Assembly (NCBI GenBank): GCA_934394985.1
Contig: CAKRRF010000003.1
Coordinates: forward strand, 1-64,000
Direction: 5' to 3'
Source: an uncultured Marvinbryantia sp.
Lineage (GTDB): Bacteria; Bacillota; Clostridia; Lachnospirales; Lachnospiraceae
DNA length: 64,000 bases
The notes beneath the pieces were generated by a model, which saw nothing but the letters and a program-made list of their open reading frames with translations, had not been told where the DNA came from and ran no database searches. Positions 16,053-26,554 of this stretch are shown in pieces. Each line of letters opens with the position of its first letter. Position 1 is the stretch's first letter. Made by a program: the position numbers and the translations under genes.

Positions 16053-18704
16053 CTATTTTGTAAGCTGTGCCAGTCTCTCCTTCACCTGTGTCATCATATC
16101 TGTATATTTTGCAAGCTTTCCTTTTTCTTCTTCAATCTTGGCTGCCGGAGCTTTGCTGACAAACTTCTCATTGCTGAGCATTCCGTTTACACGGGCAAGT
16201 TCTTTTGTCAGGCGCTGTTCTTCTTTTTTCAGACGTTCGATTTCTTTATCGATATCTACCAGCTCTGCAAATGGCATATAAATCACTGCTTCATGGATCA
16301 CAGCAGAAACCGCATCATCTGCAATACCGGTCTTGTCCGCCTGAATCATTACCTCGCTGGCATAACCAAGTGTCGCAAAAAATACCTTACCATGTTCAAA
16401 AATGCTGCGTACTGCTTCATTTTCAGAAACAACGTATACTTTTGCTTTTTTGCTTGGCGGTACGTTCATACCGGTTCTGACATTACGAATCGCACGAACC
16501 GCTTCCTTAATGGTCTCTACTGCTGTTTCTTCTGCTGCAAAATTCCAGCTGTCAGTATATTCCGGCCATGCAGAGATCATGATAGACTCTTCCTGTGGAT
16601 TTAAGGTACAGAAGATCTCTTCTGTAACAAATGGCATAAATGGATGCAGTAATTTCAGTGCATTTCCAAGTACCGTCTTCAATGTCCACAATGCGGCTGC
16701 CTTGGTAGTATCTTCATCATTGTACAGACGAGGTTTTACCATCTCAATATACCAGTCGCAGAATTCTTCCCAGATAAAATCGTATACTTTCTGTACAGCA
16801 ATACCCAGTTCGAATTTATCCATATTTTCCGTTACATCTTTTGCCAGCGTATTCACCTTGGATAAAATCCATTTATCTGCCTGCGTCAGCTGATCAGCCG
16901 GCATTTCTCCCGGTACTTCTGCTTTTTCCAGATTCATCATAATAAATCTGGACGCATTCCAGATCTTATTTGCAAAGTTACGACTGGATTCTACTCTTTC
17001 CCAGTAGAAACGCATATCATTTCCAGGTGCATTTCCGGTCATCAGAGTCAGTCGCAGTGCATCTGCACCATATTTGTCAATCACTTCCAGCGGATCGATA
17101 CCGTTTCCAAGAGACTTACTCATCTTACGTCCCTGAGAGTCTCTGACCAGACCATGGATCAGCACATGATGGAATGGTGACTTTCCGGTCTGTTCCAGTC
17201 CTGAGAATACCATACGGATTACCCAGAAAAAGATAATATCATATCCTGTTACCAGAACATCGGTCGGATAGAAATAATTCATCTCCGGTGTATTATGCGG
17301 CCATCCAAGTGTGGAGAACGGCCAAAGTGCAGAAGAAAACCAGGTATCCAGAGAATCTTCGTCCTGATGGAAATGTGTACATCCGCATTTCGGACATTTT
17401 TCCGGTGCTCCGCCTTTATTTACAACCATCTCCCCGCATTCTTCGCAGTAATATGCAGGAATTCTGTGTCCCCACCAGAGCTGTCTGGAAATACACCAGT
17501 CTTTGATATTTTCCAGCCAGTGTAAATAAGTCTTGTCAAATCGTTCCGGAACGAAGGTCAATTCACCGTCTTCCAGTGCCTTAATAGCTGCCTTTGCCAT
17601 GTCTGACATCTTTACAAACCACTGTGGTTTTACCATTGGCTCTACGGTAGTGTGGCATCTGTCATGAGTTCCTACTGCATGGCTGTGCGGAACTACTTTT
17701 ACCAGAAGACCTAATTCATCCAGATCTTTGACCATAGCTTTTCTTGCTTCATAACGATCCATGCCAGCATATTTGCCACCCAGTTCGTTAATGGTAGCAT
17801 CATCATTCAGAATGTTGATCTCGGCCAGATTGTGACGTTTTCCGACCTCAAAGTCATTCGGGTCATGAGCCGGAGTAATCTTCACGCAGCCTGTTCCGAA
17901 TTCTTTATCTACATATTCATCTGCAACAACCGGAATCTCTCTGTCTGTCAGTGGCAGCTTCAACATTTTTCCTACAATATCTGTATATCTTTCATCTGAT
18001 GGATTGACTGCAACTGCAGTATCGCCCAGCAGAGTCTCCGGACGGGTAGTAGCAATCTCAACAAAACGTCCTTCTTCTCCGACAACCGGATAATTAATAT
18101 GCCAGAAAAATCCATCCTGATCCTCATGCTCTACTTCTGCATCAGACAGGGAAGTCTGGCAGACCGGACACCAGTTGATGATACGGCTTCCTTTGTAAAT
18201 CCATCCTTTTTTATAAAGCTTTACAAAGACTTCTTCTACTGCTTCGGAACAGCCTTCATCCATAGTAAAACGTTCTCTTTCCCAGTCTGCGGAAGCACCC
18301 AGCTTCTTTAACTGGTTGATAATACGGCTGCCGTATTCTTCTTTCCATTCCCAGGCATATTTCATGAATGCATCTCTTCCGATTTCATGTTTATCAATGC
18401 CTTTTTCTTTCAGCATATTCGTTACTTTTACTTCCGTTGCAATGGCCGCATGGTCTGTTCCCGGCTGCCATAATGCCTCATATCCCTGCATTCTCTTATA
18501 ACGGATCAAAATATCCTGCATAGTGTTATCCAGCGCATGTCCCATATGCAGCTGACCTGTTACATTTGGCGGCGGCATAACAATGGTAAATGGTTTTTTG
18601 TCCGGATTTACTTTTGCATGGAAGTAACCATTGTCTACCCATTTCTGGTAAAGACGATCTTCCAGGCCCTTTGGGTCATAAGTCTTTGCTAATTCTTTGC
18701 TCAT
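16053..18704 (-). CDS. valS: Valyl-tRNA synthetase
   Basis: Class Ia synthetase that charges tRNA-Val, 883 residues, normal for bacteria. Signature sequences: HIGH box in the form HMGH within [13 protein letters not shown] near residue 48, KMSKS in [11 protein letters not shown] near residue 525, an editing CP1 domain with [13 protein letters not shown], a zinc-type cluster CEECGEM...CPKCGC, and a C-terminal coiled coil ([18 protein letters not shown]). AAGGAAGGAG lies before the ATG. Expression is controlled by the T-box leader directly upstream. Confidence 0.98.
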   Translation of the reverse strand: MSKELAKTYDPKGLEDRLYQKWVDNGYFHAKVNPDKKPFTIVMPPPNVTGQLHMGHALDNTMQDILIRYKRMQGYEALWQPGTDHAAIATEVKVTNMLKEKGIDKHEIGRDAFMKYAWEWKEEYGSRIINQLKKLGASADWERERFTMDEGCSEAVEEVFVKLYKKGWIYKGSRIINWCPVCQTSLSDAEVEHEDQDGFFWHINYPVVGEEGRFVEIATTRPETLLGDTAVAVNPSDERYTDIVGKMLKLPLTDREIPVVADEYVDKEFGTGCVKITPAHDPNDFEVGKRHNLAEINILNDDATINELGGKYAGMDRYEARKAMVKDLDELGLLVKVVPHSHAVGTHDRCHTTVEPMVKPQWFVKMSDMAKAAIKALEDGELTFVPERFDKTYLHWLENIKDWCISRQLWWGHRIPAYYCEECGEMVVNKGGAPEKCPKCGCTHFHQDEDSLDTWFSSALWPFSTLGWPHNTPEMNYFYPTDVLVTGYDIIFFWVIRMVFSGLEQTGKSPFHHVLIHGLVRDSQGRKMSKSLGNGIDPLEVIDKYGADALRLTLMTGNAPGNDMRFYWERVESSRNFANKIWNASRFIMMNLEKAEVPGEMPADQLTQADKWILSKVNTLAKDVTENMDKFELGIAVQKVYDFIWEEFCDWYIEMVKPRLYNDEDTTKAAALWTLKTVLGNALKLLHPFMPFVTEEIFCTLNPQEESIMISAWPEYTDSWNFAAEETAVETIKEAVRAIRNVRTGMNVPPSKKAKVYVVSENEAVRSIFEHGKVFFATLGYASEVMIQADKTGIADDAVSAVIHEAVIYMPFAELVDIDKEIERLKKEEQRLTKELARVNGMLSNEKFVSKAPAAKIEEEKGKLAKYTDMMTQVKERLAQLTK

Positions 18705-18744
18705 AAATACTCCTTCCTTTTGTTCCCTGCACGAGACTCTGGCT

Positions 18745-19045
18745 CGTTGCTCACATAAAAATACGCCCTCTGCATACGTTCATATGCAAAGGGCGAGTAT
18801 ATCGCGGTACCACCTTTGTTTACAGCCAAACTTCTCTCGCTGTATCTCCTGTGTATTCTGTAACGGGAATTCCCGGAATGGCTTACACACCGGTCCGTAC
18901 ACAGAATCTCTGCTCTCATCCGGCTTCGGTCATTCAGTTCCAAAGCTACCTTCTGCCTGTCTCATACATGGTGCCTTCCAGCCTGCGGGCATCCTTCTCT
19001 GACTGCGATAACAGACATACTCCTCTTTGTCACAACCTTTCGCTA
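18745..19045 (-). promoter_or_regulatory. T-box riboswitch of valS
   Basis: Minus-strand leader. The conserved T-box AAGGTGGTACCGCG is at 18816-18803. It is followed by a terminator stem CGCCCT...TGCATA/TATGCA...AGGGCG and a T-run (ending near 18750). Stem I features are visible further upstream: AGAGAAGGATGCC and GGCTGGAAGGCACC near 18975-18940. Uncharged tRNA-Val should stabilise the antiterminator and let valS be transcribed. I could not assign the specifier codon with confidence. Confidence 0.92.
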
Positions 19046-19051
19046 CGTTCC

Positions 19052-19080
19052 ATGATAACGAACCGACTCCTGTTTGTCAA
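19052..19080 (-). promoter_or_regulatory. Promoter of the T-box/valS transcript
   Basis: TTGACA (19080-19075), 17-bp spacer, TATCAT (19057-19052) on the minus strand. It lies 16 bp past the stop codon of the upstream dehydrogenase gene and gives a leader of about 340 nt before valS. Confidence 0.78.
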
Positions 19081-19096
19081 GATTCTTCTTCTATTT

Positions 19097-19891
19097 TTAT
19101 GGTTGTTTTCCGATGTATGCCAGAATTCCACCATCTACATACAACACATGTCCATTCACAAAATCAGAGGCTTCAGATGCCAGGAACACTGCCGGTCCTT
19201 CCAGATCTCCCGGGGTTCCCCAGCGCTCTGCCGGGGTTTTACTGATAATAAACTGATCAAATGGATGTTTACTGCCATCCGGCTGTGTTTCTCTCAGTGG
19301 TGCTGTCTGTGGTGTGGCAATATAACCAGGTCCGATACCATTGCACTGAATGTTGTATTTTCCATATTCCGATGCAATATTTTTAGTCAGCATTTTCAGT
19401 CCGCCCTTTGCTGCCGCATAAGCAGACACAGTTTCTCTGCCCAATTCACTCATCATGGAGCAGACATTAATTATTTTTCCATGACCTTTCCTGATCATTC
19501 CCGGTATCACTGCCTTGGATACAATAAATGGCGCAATCAGATCAATATCTATCACCTGGGCAAACTCTGATACCTCCATCTCCGCCATTGGTATTCGTTT
19601 TATAATTCCGGCATTATTGACCAGAATGTCTATCGTCCCCAGTGATGCTTCTATATCAGCCACCATCCGGCCAACTTCCTCTTCTTTTGTCACATCACAG
19701 ATATATCCTTTTGCTAAAATTCCAAGCTTTTCATATTCCTTTAATGCCGTCTGCAGATGTTCTTCGCTTCTGCAGTTAAATGCGATCCGGGCGCCGGCAT
19801 CTGCCATAGCCTTTGCCATGGCAAAGCCAATTCCATAAGCAGCTCCTGTCACCAGTGCCACTTTACCTTCCAGTGAAAATAAATTCTTCAT
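19097..19891 (-). CDS. Short-chain dehydrogenase, gluconate 5-dehydrogenase-like
   Basis: A classical SDR of 264 residues that probably interconverts a keto-sugar acid and gluconate with NAD(P). Cofactor motif TGAAYGIG near residue 16; NNAG near 91; catalytic Ser in NVCSMMSE, followed by Tyr and Lys in YAAAKGG. The stretch around SELGRETVSAYAAAKGG is typical of the IdnO/KduD group. No sugar-acid transporter or dehydratase is adjacent, so the exact substrate is inferred from family alone. It follows the 93-aa orphan gene by 22 bp and probably shares its promoter. Confidence 0.85.
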   Translation of the reverse strand: MKNLFSLEGKVALVTGAAYGIGFAMAKAMADAGARIAFNCRSEEHLQTALKEYEKLGILAKGYICDVTKEEEVGRMVADIEASLGTIDILVNNAGIIKRIPMAEMEVSEFAQVIDIDLIAPFIVSKAVIPGMIRKGHGKIINVCSMMSELGRETVSAYAAAKGGLKMLTKNIASEYGKYNIQCNGIGPGYIATPQTAPLRETQPDGSKHPFDQFIISKTPAERWGTPGDLEGPAVFLASEASDFVNGHVLYVDGGILAYIGKQP

Positions 19892-19913
19892 AACTGATGT
19901 TTCTCTTTCTGTC

Positions 19914-20195
19914 TTATTTTAGTCCTGCCATGAACAATTCATAAAAGTCATCTTCTCCATCCAGTAAAGGAGAATTTTCTCCGCCTCCATTTGTACTGCG
20001 CCGCATGGAAGCGTAAAACTCTTCCCCTGCATTGACCACTTCCATCTCATACAATTCATAGCCCATCCTGCGGCAGATACTGCAGAATTCCCGAAGGGGA
20101 TCTGCTGCCATCTGAGTATCTAACAAGGTCTTTCTTAATACATCGTCTTTTCTTGCATCATGCTGAAGCTGTTCCAAAATCTCCACGGTATTCAT
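19914..20195 (-). CDS. Conserved-looking 93-aa protein of unknown function
   Basis: I do not recognise this protein with certainty. It has a strong ribosome site (CAGGAGG) and its own promoter. The N-terminal half is helical and charged (ILEQLQHDARKDDVLRKTLL). The middle reads PLREFCSICRRMGYELYEM with a CxxC pair. The C-terminal half holds RSTNGGGENSPLL and ends with an acidic-aromatic DDFYELF. The helical part is loosely like the Nif11-type leader domain, and GGG could tempt one to call a leader cleavage site, but no maturation or export genes are nearby. It precedes the gluconate dehydrogenase by 22 bp. Confidence 0.75.
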   Translation of the reverse strand: MNTVEILEQLQHDARKDDVLRKTLLDTQMAADPLREFCSICRRMGYELYEMEVVNAGEEFYASMRRSTNGGGENSPLLDGEDDFYELFMAGLK

Positions 20196-20240
20196 CTTTT
20201 TTCCTCCTGATCCTTGTTTTCGCTCATATATCCTGTTGTT

Positions 20241-20270
20241 ATCATATATCAGTGTCTATCTTCTCTGCAA
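20241..20270 (-). promoter_or_regulatory. Predicted promoter of the 93-aa gene and dehydrogenase
   Basis: TTGCAG (20270-20265), 18-bp spacer, TATGAT (20246-20241) on the minus strand, placed directly after the pepF stop codon. The match is moderate. Confidence 0.5.
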
Positions 20271-20273
20271 GTA

Positions 20274-22055
20274 CTAAATACCTTTTTCCAGTTCAGACAA
20301 ATATTCTTCAAACACATCCAGAGCTTCTTCAACTGGCCGGGCGGAAGACATATCTACACCACACAGTTTTAGCAGATCAATCGGATCCATAGAACTTCCT
20401 CCACTTAAAAACTGTCTGTATTTTTCTACAATGCCTTCCTCTCCTTTCAAAATCTTACTGCTGATCGCAATGGCCGCTGCGAATCCGGTAGCGTACTGAT
20501 ACACATAAAACGGCGTGTAAAAATGAGGGATTCTCGCCCATTCATATGCGATCTCCGGATCTGATACCATTTCATCTCCAAAATATTTTTTATTCAGCGT
20601 CAGATATAATTCGCATAGCTGCTCTGCAGTCAGCACGCCACCCTGATTGACGATATCATGGGTCAGCATCTCAAATTCTGCAAACATAGTCTGACGATAC
20701 ATGGTTCCTCTGAACTGATCCAGGAAATAATTAATCAGATATTTTCGTTCCACAGAATCATCTGTACGTTTCAACAAATCTGAGATCAACAGTGCTTCGT
20801 TGCAGGTAGAAGCCACTTCTGCCACAAAGATCTTGTATCCTGCATACAGATAAGGCTGACTGTGATCGGAATGCCAGGAATGAAGTGCATGTCCCATTTC
20901 ATGCGCCAGCGTAAATACATCATTCAGGCTGCCATGAAAATTCAGAAGCACATACGGATGCGTTCCGTATGCTCCCCAGGAATATGCACCGGTCCGCTTT
21001 CCTTCATTTTCATAAACATCGATCCACCTGTTATCAAATCCTTCCTGCAGAAGCGCCTGATACTCTTTGCCCAGTGGTGCCAATGCACGTTTTACCATTT
21101 CTTTTGCTTCTTCAAAGCTGTATTTTTTATCAGGTGTCTCTACCATCGGAACGTATACGTCGTACATATGCAGTTCTTCATAGCCCAGCAGCTTTTTTCG
21201 AAGAGTTACATAACGATACATAGCCGGCAAACGTTTCTTCATAGTTGCAATCAGATTCTGATATACTTCTACTGGAATACTGCTGGCATCTAATGCCTCT
21301 TCCATGGCGCTGCCATAGTGATGTTCCTTTGCGAAAAAATCCGCCTGCTTTGCGTTACCATAATAAGCCGCTGATAATGTATTGATATATTGCTTGTATT
21401 CACTGTACAATGCCTGAAAAGCCTGTTTTCTCAGTGTACGATCCCTGTTTTCCATATAGGAAATATAAGTTCCCACAGTCAGTTTCTTTTTCTCTTTGTT
21501 CTGATCTGTGATCTCCGGAAATGTGATATCTGCATTGTTGAACATGGCGAATACATTCGACGAAGTCTGTGCCAGTTCTCCCACTCTGGCTAGAAGCTCT
21601 TCCTTTTCATGATCCAGAATATGCGCCTTTTTTCTGATGATCTGCTGTAAAAACCAGGCATATTTCTGCAGTTCTGGCATCTGCTCCATACTTTGCGTTA
21701 TTATTGCCACATCCAGTGCCAGGATCTCAGGCTCCAGCCAGGATGTCACCTGATTCAACTTTGCCGCTATAAGCTGTGTCTCTCCACTCATCTTCTGATA
21801 CTTTGCATTAGCTGTATCTTCATGATTACGCTGATTGGCATAGACATACAGCTTCTCGAAGATCTGATTCATTTCTTCGTAAAGCTTCATTACTTTTATC
21901 AGCGCTTCTGCGCCTTCTTTCAATGTTCCCTGAAGTCCTGCAAACTGCTCCATCAGTTCGTCTAATCGCTCTGCATCTCTGGAAAAAAGGTCCTCATTCT
22001 CATAAAGATCCTCCAGACACCAGGTGTCTTCTTTGCGCTGTTCCTGTCGTTTCAT
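20274..22055 (-). CDS. pepF: Oligoendopeptidase F
   Basis: M3-family zinc metallopeptidase that cuts short peptides in the cytoplasm. About 593 residues, as expected. The zinc site is HEMGHALHSWHS (HExxH), and a downstream Glu in FVAEVASTCNE supplies the third ligand. The ATG at 22055 (MKRQEQRK) has AAGGAGGG 7 bp upstream, better than the longer reading from 22085. A hairpin terminator of ysxC lies just before it, so it probably has separate transcription. Confidence 0.95.
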   Translation of the reverse strand: MKRQEQRKEDTWCLEDLYENEDLFSRDAERLDELMEQFAGLQGTLKEGAEALIKVMKLYEEMNQIFEKLYVYANQRNHEDTANAKYQKMSGETQLIAAKLNQVTSWLEPEILALDVAIITQSMEQMPELQKYAWFLQQIIRKKAHILDHEKEELLARVGELAQTSSNVFAMFNNADITFPEITDQNKEKKKLTVGTYISYMENRDRTLRKQAFQALYSEYKQYINTLSAAYYGNAKQADFFAKEHHYGSAMEEALDASSIPVEVYQNLIATMKKRLPAMYRYVTLRKKLLGYEELHMYDVYVPMVETPDKKYSFEEAKEMVKRALAPLGKEYQALLQEGFDNRWIDVYENEGKRTGAYSWGAYGTHPYVLLNFHGSLNDVFTLAHEMGHALHSWHSDHSQPYLYAGYKIFVAEVASTCNEALLISDLLKRTDDSVERKYLINYFLDQFRGTMYRQTMFAEFEMLTHDIVNQGGVLTAEQLCELYLTLNKKYFGDEMVSDPEIAYEWARIPHFYTPFYVYQYATGFAAAIAISSKILKGEEGIVEKYRQFLSGGSSMDPIDLLKLCGVDMSSARPVEEALDVFEEYLSELEKGI

Positions 22056-22080
22056 GTTATCGCCCTCCTTTATATGGCAA

Positions 22081-22106
22081 AACACTCTATAAAAATATAG
22101 AGTGTT
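22081..22106 (-). terminator. Terminator after ysxC
   Basis: Perfect 11-bp stem AACACTCTATA/TATAGAGTGTT with a 4-nt loop, followed on the minus strand by TTTTG. It lies 20 bp past the ysxC stop codon. Confidence 0.75.
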
Positions 22107-22125
22107 CGTCCGTCTTAAACATTAT

Positions 22126-22719
22126 TTAACTCTGCACTTCCAGCCAGCTGTCAATGAGATTCCAGATCTCTTCCCGTCCCTGTTTTGTCTCTGCCGAAAA
22201 TGGGATCACAATTCCATCGGACTTCATATTCAGTCCGGTCTTGATTGCCTTGACCTGCTTCTGAAGCTGGCTTCGCTTGATCTTATCCAGCTTGGTTGCA
22301 ATGATAATTGGTTCATAACCATTATAAATAATCCAGTCATACATCATTTTGTCATTGGCTGACGGATCATGACGAATGTCTATCAACAGAAAGACTGCTT
22401 TCAGCATCTGTGACTTCTGCAGATAACGCTCAATCAGCTTGCCCCATTTTTCTTTTTCTGACTGGGATACCTTTGCATAGCCATATCCAGGCAAATCTAC
22501 CAGATACATGGCATCGTTAATATTATAAAAGTTAATGGTCTGGGTCTTTCCAGGCTGTGCACTGGTACGGGCAAGTGACTTGCGGTTCATCAGTGCATTA
22601 ATGAGAGAAGACTTTCCCACATTCGATTTTCCCGCAAAAGCAACCTCTATTTTTGTATTTTCCGGCAATACACTGGTAATGCCACATACTGTTTCTAATG
22701 CTACATTTTTTATAACCAT
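22126..22719 (-). CDS. ysxC: Ribosome-biogenesis GTPase YsxC/EngB
   Basis: Essential GTPase of late 50S subunit assembly, 197 residues. G1 GKSNVGKSSL near residue 30, G2 Thr in KTQTINFY, G3 DLPGYGYA, G4 ATKLDK, G5 around PFSAE. AGGAG lies 6 bp before the ATG. It follows lon by 37 bp, the same order as in Bacillus (lonA-ysxC), and is the last gene of the tig-clpP-clpX-lon-ysxC group. Confidence 0.96.
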   Translation of the reverse strand: MVIKNVALETVCGITSVLPENTKIEVAFAGKSNVGKSSLINALMNRKSLARTSAQPGKTQTINFYNINDAMYLVDLPGYGYAKVSQSEKEKWGKLIERYLQKSQMLKAVFLLIDIRHDPSANDKMMYDWIIYNGYEPIIIATKLDKIKRSQLQKQVKAIKTGLNMKSDGIVIPFSAETKQGREEIWNLIDSWLEVQS

Positions 22720-22756
22720 TCGCTTCTCCTGTCTAGTTATAGTTCCAAATGCCCTG

Positions 22757-25117
22757 TTATTCTGCCTCTGCTTTTTTCTTATGCTTTCCCGCTTTTTTCT
22801 CCGGAAGCTTTCCGGTCAATGCCACCGGAAGAATATCTTCCATCGTCTCTGCATAGCGGATATCCAGCCCTTTTGTAATCTCAGCAGAGATTTCTTCTAC
22901 ATCCGGTCTGTTCTTTGCAGGTACAAATACAATCTTCATTCCTGCATTTTTCGCTGCCAGCAGTTTTTCCTTTAAGCCACCGATCGGCAGTACTCTGCCA
23001 CGTAATGTAATCTCTCCGGTCATAGCCACATCTGCCCGCACAGGGATCTTTGTGACTGCAGATATGACAGCTGTCACCATGGTGACGCCGGCAGATGGAC
23101 CGTCCTTTGGCACTGCCCCTTCCGGAATATGGATATGAATATCATGCTTCCGAAAATACTCATCGGATATATGATACTGACTGCTTACTGATCTTATGTA
23201 GCTGATACCTGCCTGAGCAGATTCTTTCATTACGTCCCCCAGCTGACCGGTCAGCTTAAATTCGCCTCTTCCCGGCATAGTATTGACTTCAATCTGAAGT
23301 GTATCGCCACCCACACTGGTCCATGCCAGTCCGCGGACAATACCGATCTCATCACTGTCATTCAGTGTCTGAATGGTAAACCGCACTTTTCCAAGATATT
23401 TTTCCAGATTTTCTTCTGTAATCTTAACAGACTTCTTTTTCTTTTCCAGAGTCTCTCTGGCTGCCTTCCTGCAGATTTCTCCCAGCTTCCGTTCCAGTCC
23501 GCGGACACCGGCTTCTCTTGTATAACCGGAAATCACGTTCTTTAACGCACTGTCTGTGATACTAATCTTTTCCTGATCCAGTCCATTTATCTCCACCTGC
23601 TTGCGCCAGAGATGCTCCTTGGCAATATGGAATTTTTCATTTTCCGTATAACTGGTAATCTCAATCAGCTCCATACGATCCAGAAGCGGTCTTGGTATAC
23701 TCTGTACATCATTTGCAGTCGCAATAAACAGAACTTCTGATAAATCCAGCGGAATCTCAATATAATGATCTCTGAATTTTACATTCTGTTCCCCATCCAG
23801 GACTTCCAGCATGGCAGATGCTGTATCGCCCTTATAATCACTGCTCAGCTTATCGATCTCATCCAGCAGCATCAAAGGGTTTTTCACACCGGCTGTACGG
23901 ATTCCATTGGCAATACGTCCAGGCATGGCTCCAATATAAGTCCTCCTGTGTCCGCGAATCTCTGCTTCATCCCGGACTCCGCCAAGACTGATACGGACAT
24001 ATTTTTTATCCAGTGCTCTGGCAATAGACTTTGCAATAGAGGTTTTTCCAGTTCCCGGAGGTCCCACCAGACAGAGAATCGGACTTTCGCCTTTCTTCGT
24101 CAAAATGCGGACAGATAAGAATTCCAGAATACGCTCCTTTACCTTTTCCAGTCCATAATGATCTGCTTCCAGAATCTCTCTTGCACGTTCAATGTCCTTG
24201 CTGTCCCTGGATGCCTTATCCCATGGCATTTCCAGAAGTGTCTCAATATAGCCGCGAATCACAGAGCTTTCGCCTGAATTCATGCCTACATTGCGATATC
24301 GCTGAATCTCTTTCTGAATCTTCTCTTTTACTTCCCTGGATGCTTTCAGCTTTTTCAGTTCTTCTTCAAACTGATCTGCCTCATTTACATTATCTTCTTT
24401 TAATTCTTCCCGAATCAGCTTCATCTGCTCACGCATAATGTATTCTCTCTGATTCTTGTCGATCCGTTCTTTTACTTTTTCCTGGATCTCGATTTTTATC
24501 TGAAGAATCTGAATCTCATTTTCCATAATAGAACAAAGCAGTTCACAGCGCTCCTTCAGATCAACTGCCTCCAGCACTTTCTGCTTCTGCTCATAATAAA
24601 GCGGGATATTCATGGCAATCTGAGCGGTAGCCTTTTCCAAATCATTCAGTTCCATAATCTGACTGATCAGCTCCCGGCTGATCTTACCATTCACGCCACA
24701 ATACCTTTCAAAGGTTTCTTTCATGGAACGAAGCAATGCTTCTTTCGTAGTCGGATCCATTGTATCCTCTTCCACAAAGGTCAGAATATCTGCATCCAGA
24801 TAATCTGGTTTATCGGAAATGTCTACCAGTTCTGCTCTCTGTATTCCCTCTGCCAGAACGCGGAGAATGTTTTTCGGCATCTTGATTACCTGCCTGATCT
24901 CCACGATCGTACCAATCCGATACAGATCATCCAGAACCGGCTCTGATACTTCCGGATCTTTCTGCGTCACTACAAACAGCTTCTGGTCACCCAGCATAGC
25001 CTGCTCCACGGCTTTTATCGACATCTCCCGGCTGATATCAAAATGTACGATCATCGCCGGCAGGATTGTCATGCCCCGCAGTGCTACTGCGGGGATATGT
25101 TTCATTTCTTCTGTCAT
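22757..25117 (-). CDS. lon: ATP-dependent protease Lon (LonA)
   Basis: Cytosolic AAA+ serine protease that removes damaged and regulatory proteins, 786 residues. N-terminal substrate domain (PAVALRGMTILPAM); Walker A GPPGTGKTS near residue 355; Walker B LLDEIDKL; catalytic Ser in PKDGPSAGV with the Lys in GGLKEKLLAA. The C-terminal tail is lysine-rich (KKAGKHKKKAEAE). AGGTG lies 6 bp before the ATG. It starts 8 bp after clpX, so the two unfoldases are co-transcribed. Confidence 0.97.
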   Translation of the reverse strand: MTEEMKHIPAVALRGMTILPAMIVHFDISREMSIKAVEQAMLGDQKLFVVTQKDPEVSEPVLDDLYRIGTIVEIRQVIKMPKNILRVLAEGIQRAELVDISDKPDYLDADILTFVEEDTMDPTTKEALLRSMKETFERYCGVNGKISRELISQIMELNDLEKATAQIAMNIPLYYEQKQKVLEAVDLKERCELLCSIMENEIQILQIKIEIQEKVKERIDKNQREYIMREQMKLIREELKEDNVNEADQFEEELKKLKASREVKEKIQKEIQRYRNVGMNSGESSVIRGYIETLLEMPWDKASRDSKDIERAREILEADHYGLEKVKERILEFLSVRILTKKGESPILCLVGPPGTGKTSIAKSIARALDKKYVRISLGGVRDEAEIRGHRRTYIGAMPGRIANGIRTAGVKNPLMLLDEIDKLSSDYKGDTASAMLEVLDGEQNVKFRDHYIEIPLDLSEVLFIATANDVQSIPRPLLDRMELIEITSYTENEKFHIAKEHLWRKQVEINGLDQEKISITDSALKNVISGYTREAGVRGLERKLGEICRKAARETLEKKKKSVKITEENLEKYLGKVRFTIQTLNDSDEIGIVRGLAWTSVGGDTLQIEVNTMPGRGEFKLTGQLGDVMKESAQAGISYIRSVSSQYHISDEYFRKHDIHIHIPEGAVPKDGPSAGVTMVTAVISAVTKIPVRADVAMTGEITLRGRVLPIGGLKEKLLAAKNAGMKIVFVPAKNRPDVEEISAEITKGLDIRYAETMEDILPVALTGKLPEKKAGKHKKKAEAE

Positions 25118-25125
25118 GCTTACAC

Positions 25126-26424
25126 CTATGCAGATTCCGGTGTCTGAACAATCTTTTTCTTGGTATTTTTTACCGGAATCAGTCTTTCTTCACTGTGAAT
25201 CAACTGAGCTTCGCCAGTTCCATCCACCAGTTCTTTTGTAATAGTACACTCGGTAATCGTCTCATCAGACGGGATCGTATACATCAGATCCTGCATGGTC
25301 TTTTCCATAACGGATCTCAGACCTCTGGCTCCTGTCTTACGCTCCATAGACTGGTGTGCGATTTCTTTCACTGCATCCTCTTTGAAATCAAGCTGTACAC
25401 CATCCAGCTCAAACAATTTCTTATACTGTTTGATAATAGAATTCTTCGGCTCTTTCAGAATACGTACCAATGTTTCTTCATCCAGTGCATCCAGAGACAC
25501 TACCACCGGCACACGTCCCATAAATTCCGGAATCATTCCAAACTTCACAAAATCCTGCGGTACTACTTCTTTTAATACTTCACCCACATTTTTTTCTTCT
25601 TTATCACCCAGAGTACGGTTGAAGCCCATGGTCTTGGTATCCATTCTGGTTTCAATGATCTTGTCCAGTCCTTCAAAGGCACCACCACAGATAAACAGAA
25701 TATTTGTGGTATCAATCTGAATCAATTCCTGCTGCGGATGCTTTCTTCCACCCTGAGGCGGCACGCTGGCAACCGTTCCTTCCAGAATCTTCAGAAGTGC
25801 CTGCTGCACTCCCTCACCGGATACATCTCTTGTAATGGATGCATTTTCTGATTTTCTAGTAATTTTATCTATTTCATCAATATAAATAATACCTGTCTGT
25901 GCACGCTCGATATCATATTCTGCTGCCTGAATCAGCTTCAGGAGGATATTTTCCACATCTTCGCCCACATAACCTGCCTCTGTCAATGTCGTTGCATCTG
26001 CAATGGCAAACGGTACATTCAACAGTCTGGCCAGGGTCTGTGCCAGGTAAGTTTTTCCGCTTCCGGTCGGACCAAGCATCAGAATATTACTTTTCTGAAG
26101 TTCTACACCCAGATCTTTTCCGGCCAAAATTCTCTTATAGTGATTGTAAACTGCTACAGCCAGCGCTTTTTTTGCATTATCCTGTCCGATTACATAATCA
26201 TCCAGTACGCTTTTTATCTCTTCCGGCTTCAGCAGATTGATTTCCTGTTCTACATGATCACCATATTCATCTGCAAGTTCTTCTTCGATAATCTCACTGC
26301 AGATCTCAATACAGTCATCACAAATATATACATCATTCGGTCCGGCTATTAATTTACGCACCTGATCTTCACTTTTGTTACAAAATGAGCAGCGAATCTT
26401 CTGCTCTCCGATTCTTCCAGCCAT
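25126..26424 (-). CDS. clpX: ClpX, ATP-binding subunit of ClpXP
   Basis: AAA+ unfoldase that feeds substrates to ClpP. About 432 residues from the ATG at 26424 (MAGRIGEQ), chosen because AGGAG lies 7 bp upstream. N-terminal zinc-binding domain CSFC...CDDC; Walker [12 protein letters not shown]; Walker [11 protein letters not shown]; the ClpP-docking IGF-type loop appears to lie in the [11 protein letters not shown] region; sensor motif [10 protein letters not shown]. It is separated from clpP by 130 bp that hold a hairpin. Confidence 0.97.
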   Translation of the reverse strand: MAGRIGEQKIRCSFCNKSEDQVRKLIAGPNDVYICDDCIEICSEIIEEELADEYGDHVEQEINLLKPEEIKSVLDDYVIGQDNAKKALAVAVYNHYKRILAGKDLGVELQKSNILMLGPTGSGKTYLAQTLARLLNVPFAIADATTLTEAGYVGEDVENILLKLIQAAEYDIERAQTGIIYIDEIDKITRKSENASITRDVSGEGVQQALLKILEGTVASVPPQGGRKHPQQELIQIDTTNILFICGGAFEGLDKIIETRMDTKTMGFNRTLGDKEEKNVGEVLKEVVPQDFVKFGMIPEFMGRVPVVVSLDALDEETLVRILKEPKNSIIKQYKKLFELDGVQLDFKEDAVKEIAHQSMERKTGARGLRSVMEKTMQDLMYTIPSDETITECTITKELVDGTGEAQLIHSEERLIPVKNTKKKIVQTPESA

Positions 26425-26513
26425 TCCTGTTCTCCTCTTTTTCATTTCCAGCAATATCGTGAAAAAGCTTCTCATATGCATGTTCCACTTTCACACTATT
26501 CCTGTATTTTGAA

Positions 26514-26548
26514 AATGACGGCACAGTTCCAAACACTCCGCCGTCATT
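26514..26548 (-). terminator. Hairpin between clpP and clpX
   Basis: AATGACGGC pairs perfectly with GCCGTCATT across a 17-nt loop. On the minus-strand transcript it is followed by TTTTC. It could be a leaky terminator or processing site that sets the ratio of ClpP to ClpX and Lon. That role is inferred. Confidence 0.55.
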
Positions 26549-26554
26549 CTCCTC

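Noticed and set aside
18701..18943. 80-aa frame across the valS leader
   Set aside because: It overlaps the T-box and terminator, which explain the sequence fully.
19914..20195. RiPP precursor (Nif11-type) call for the 93-aa protein
   Set aside because: The leader similarity is loose, the chain does not end in a Cys/Ser/Thr-rich core, and no modification enzyme or exporter is adjacent.
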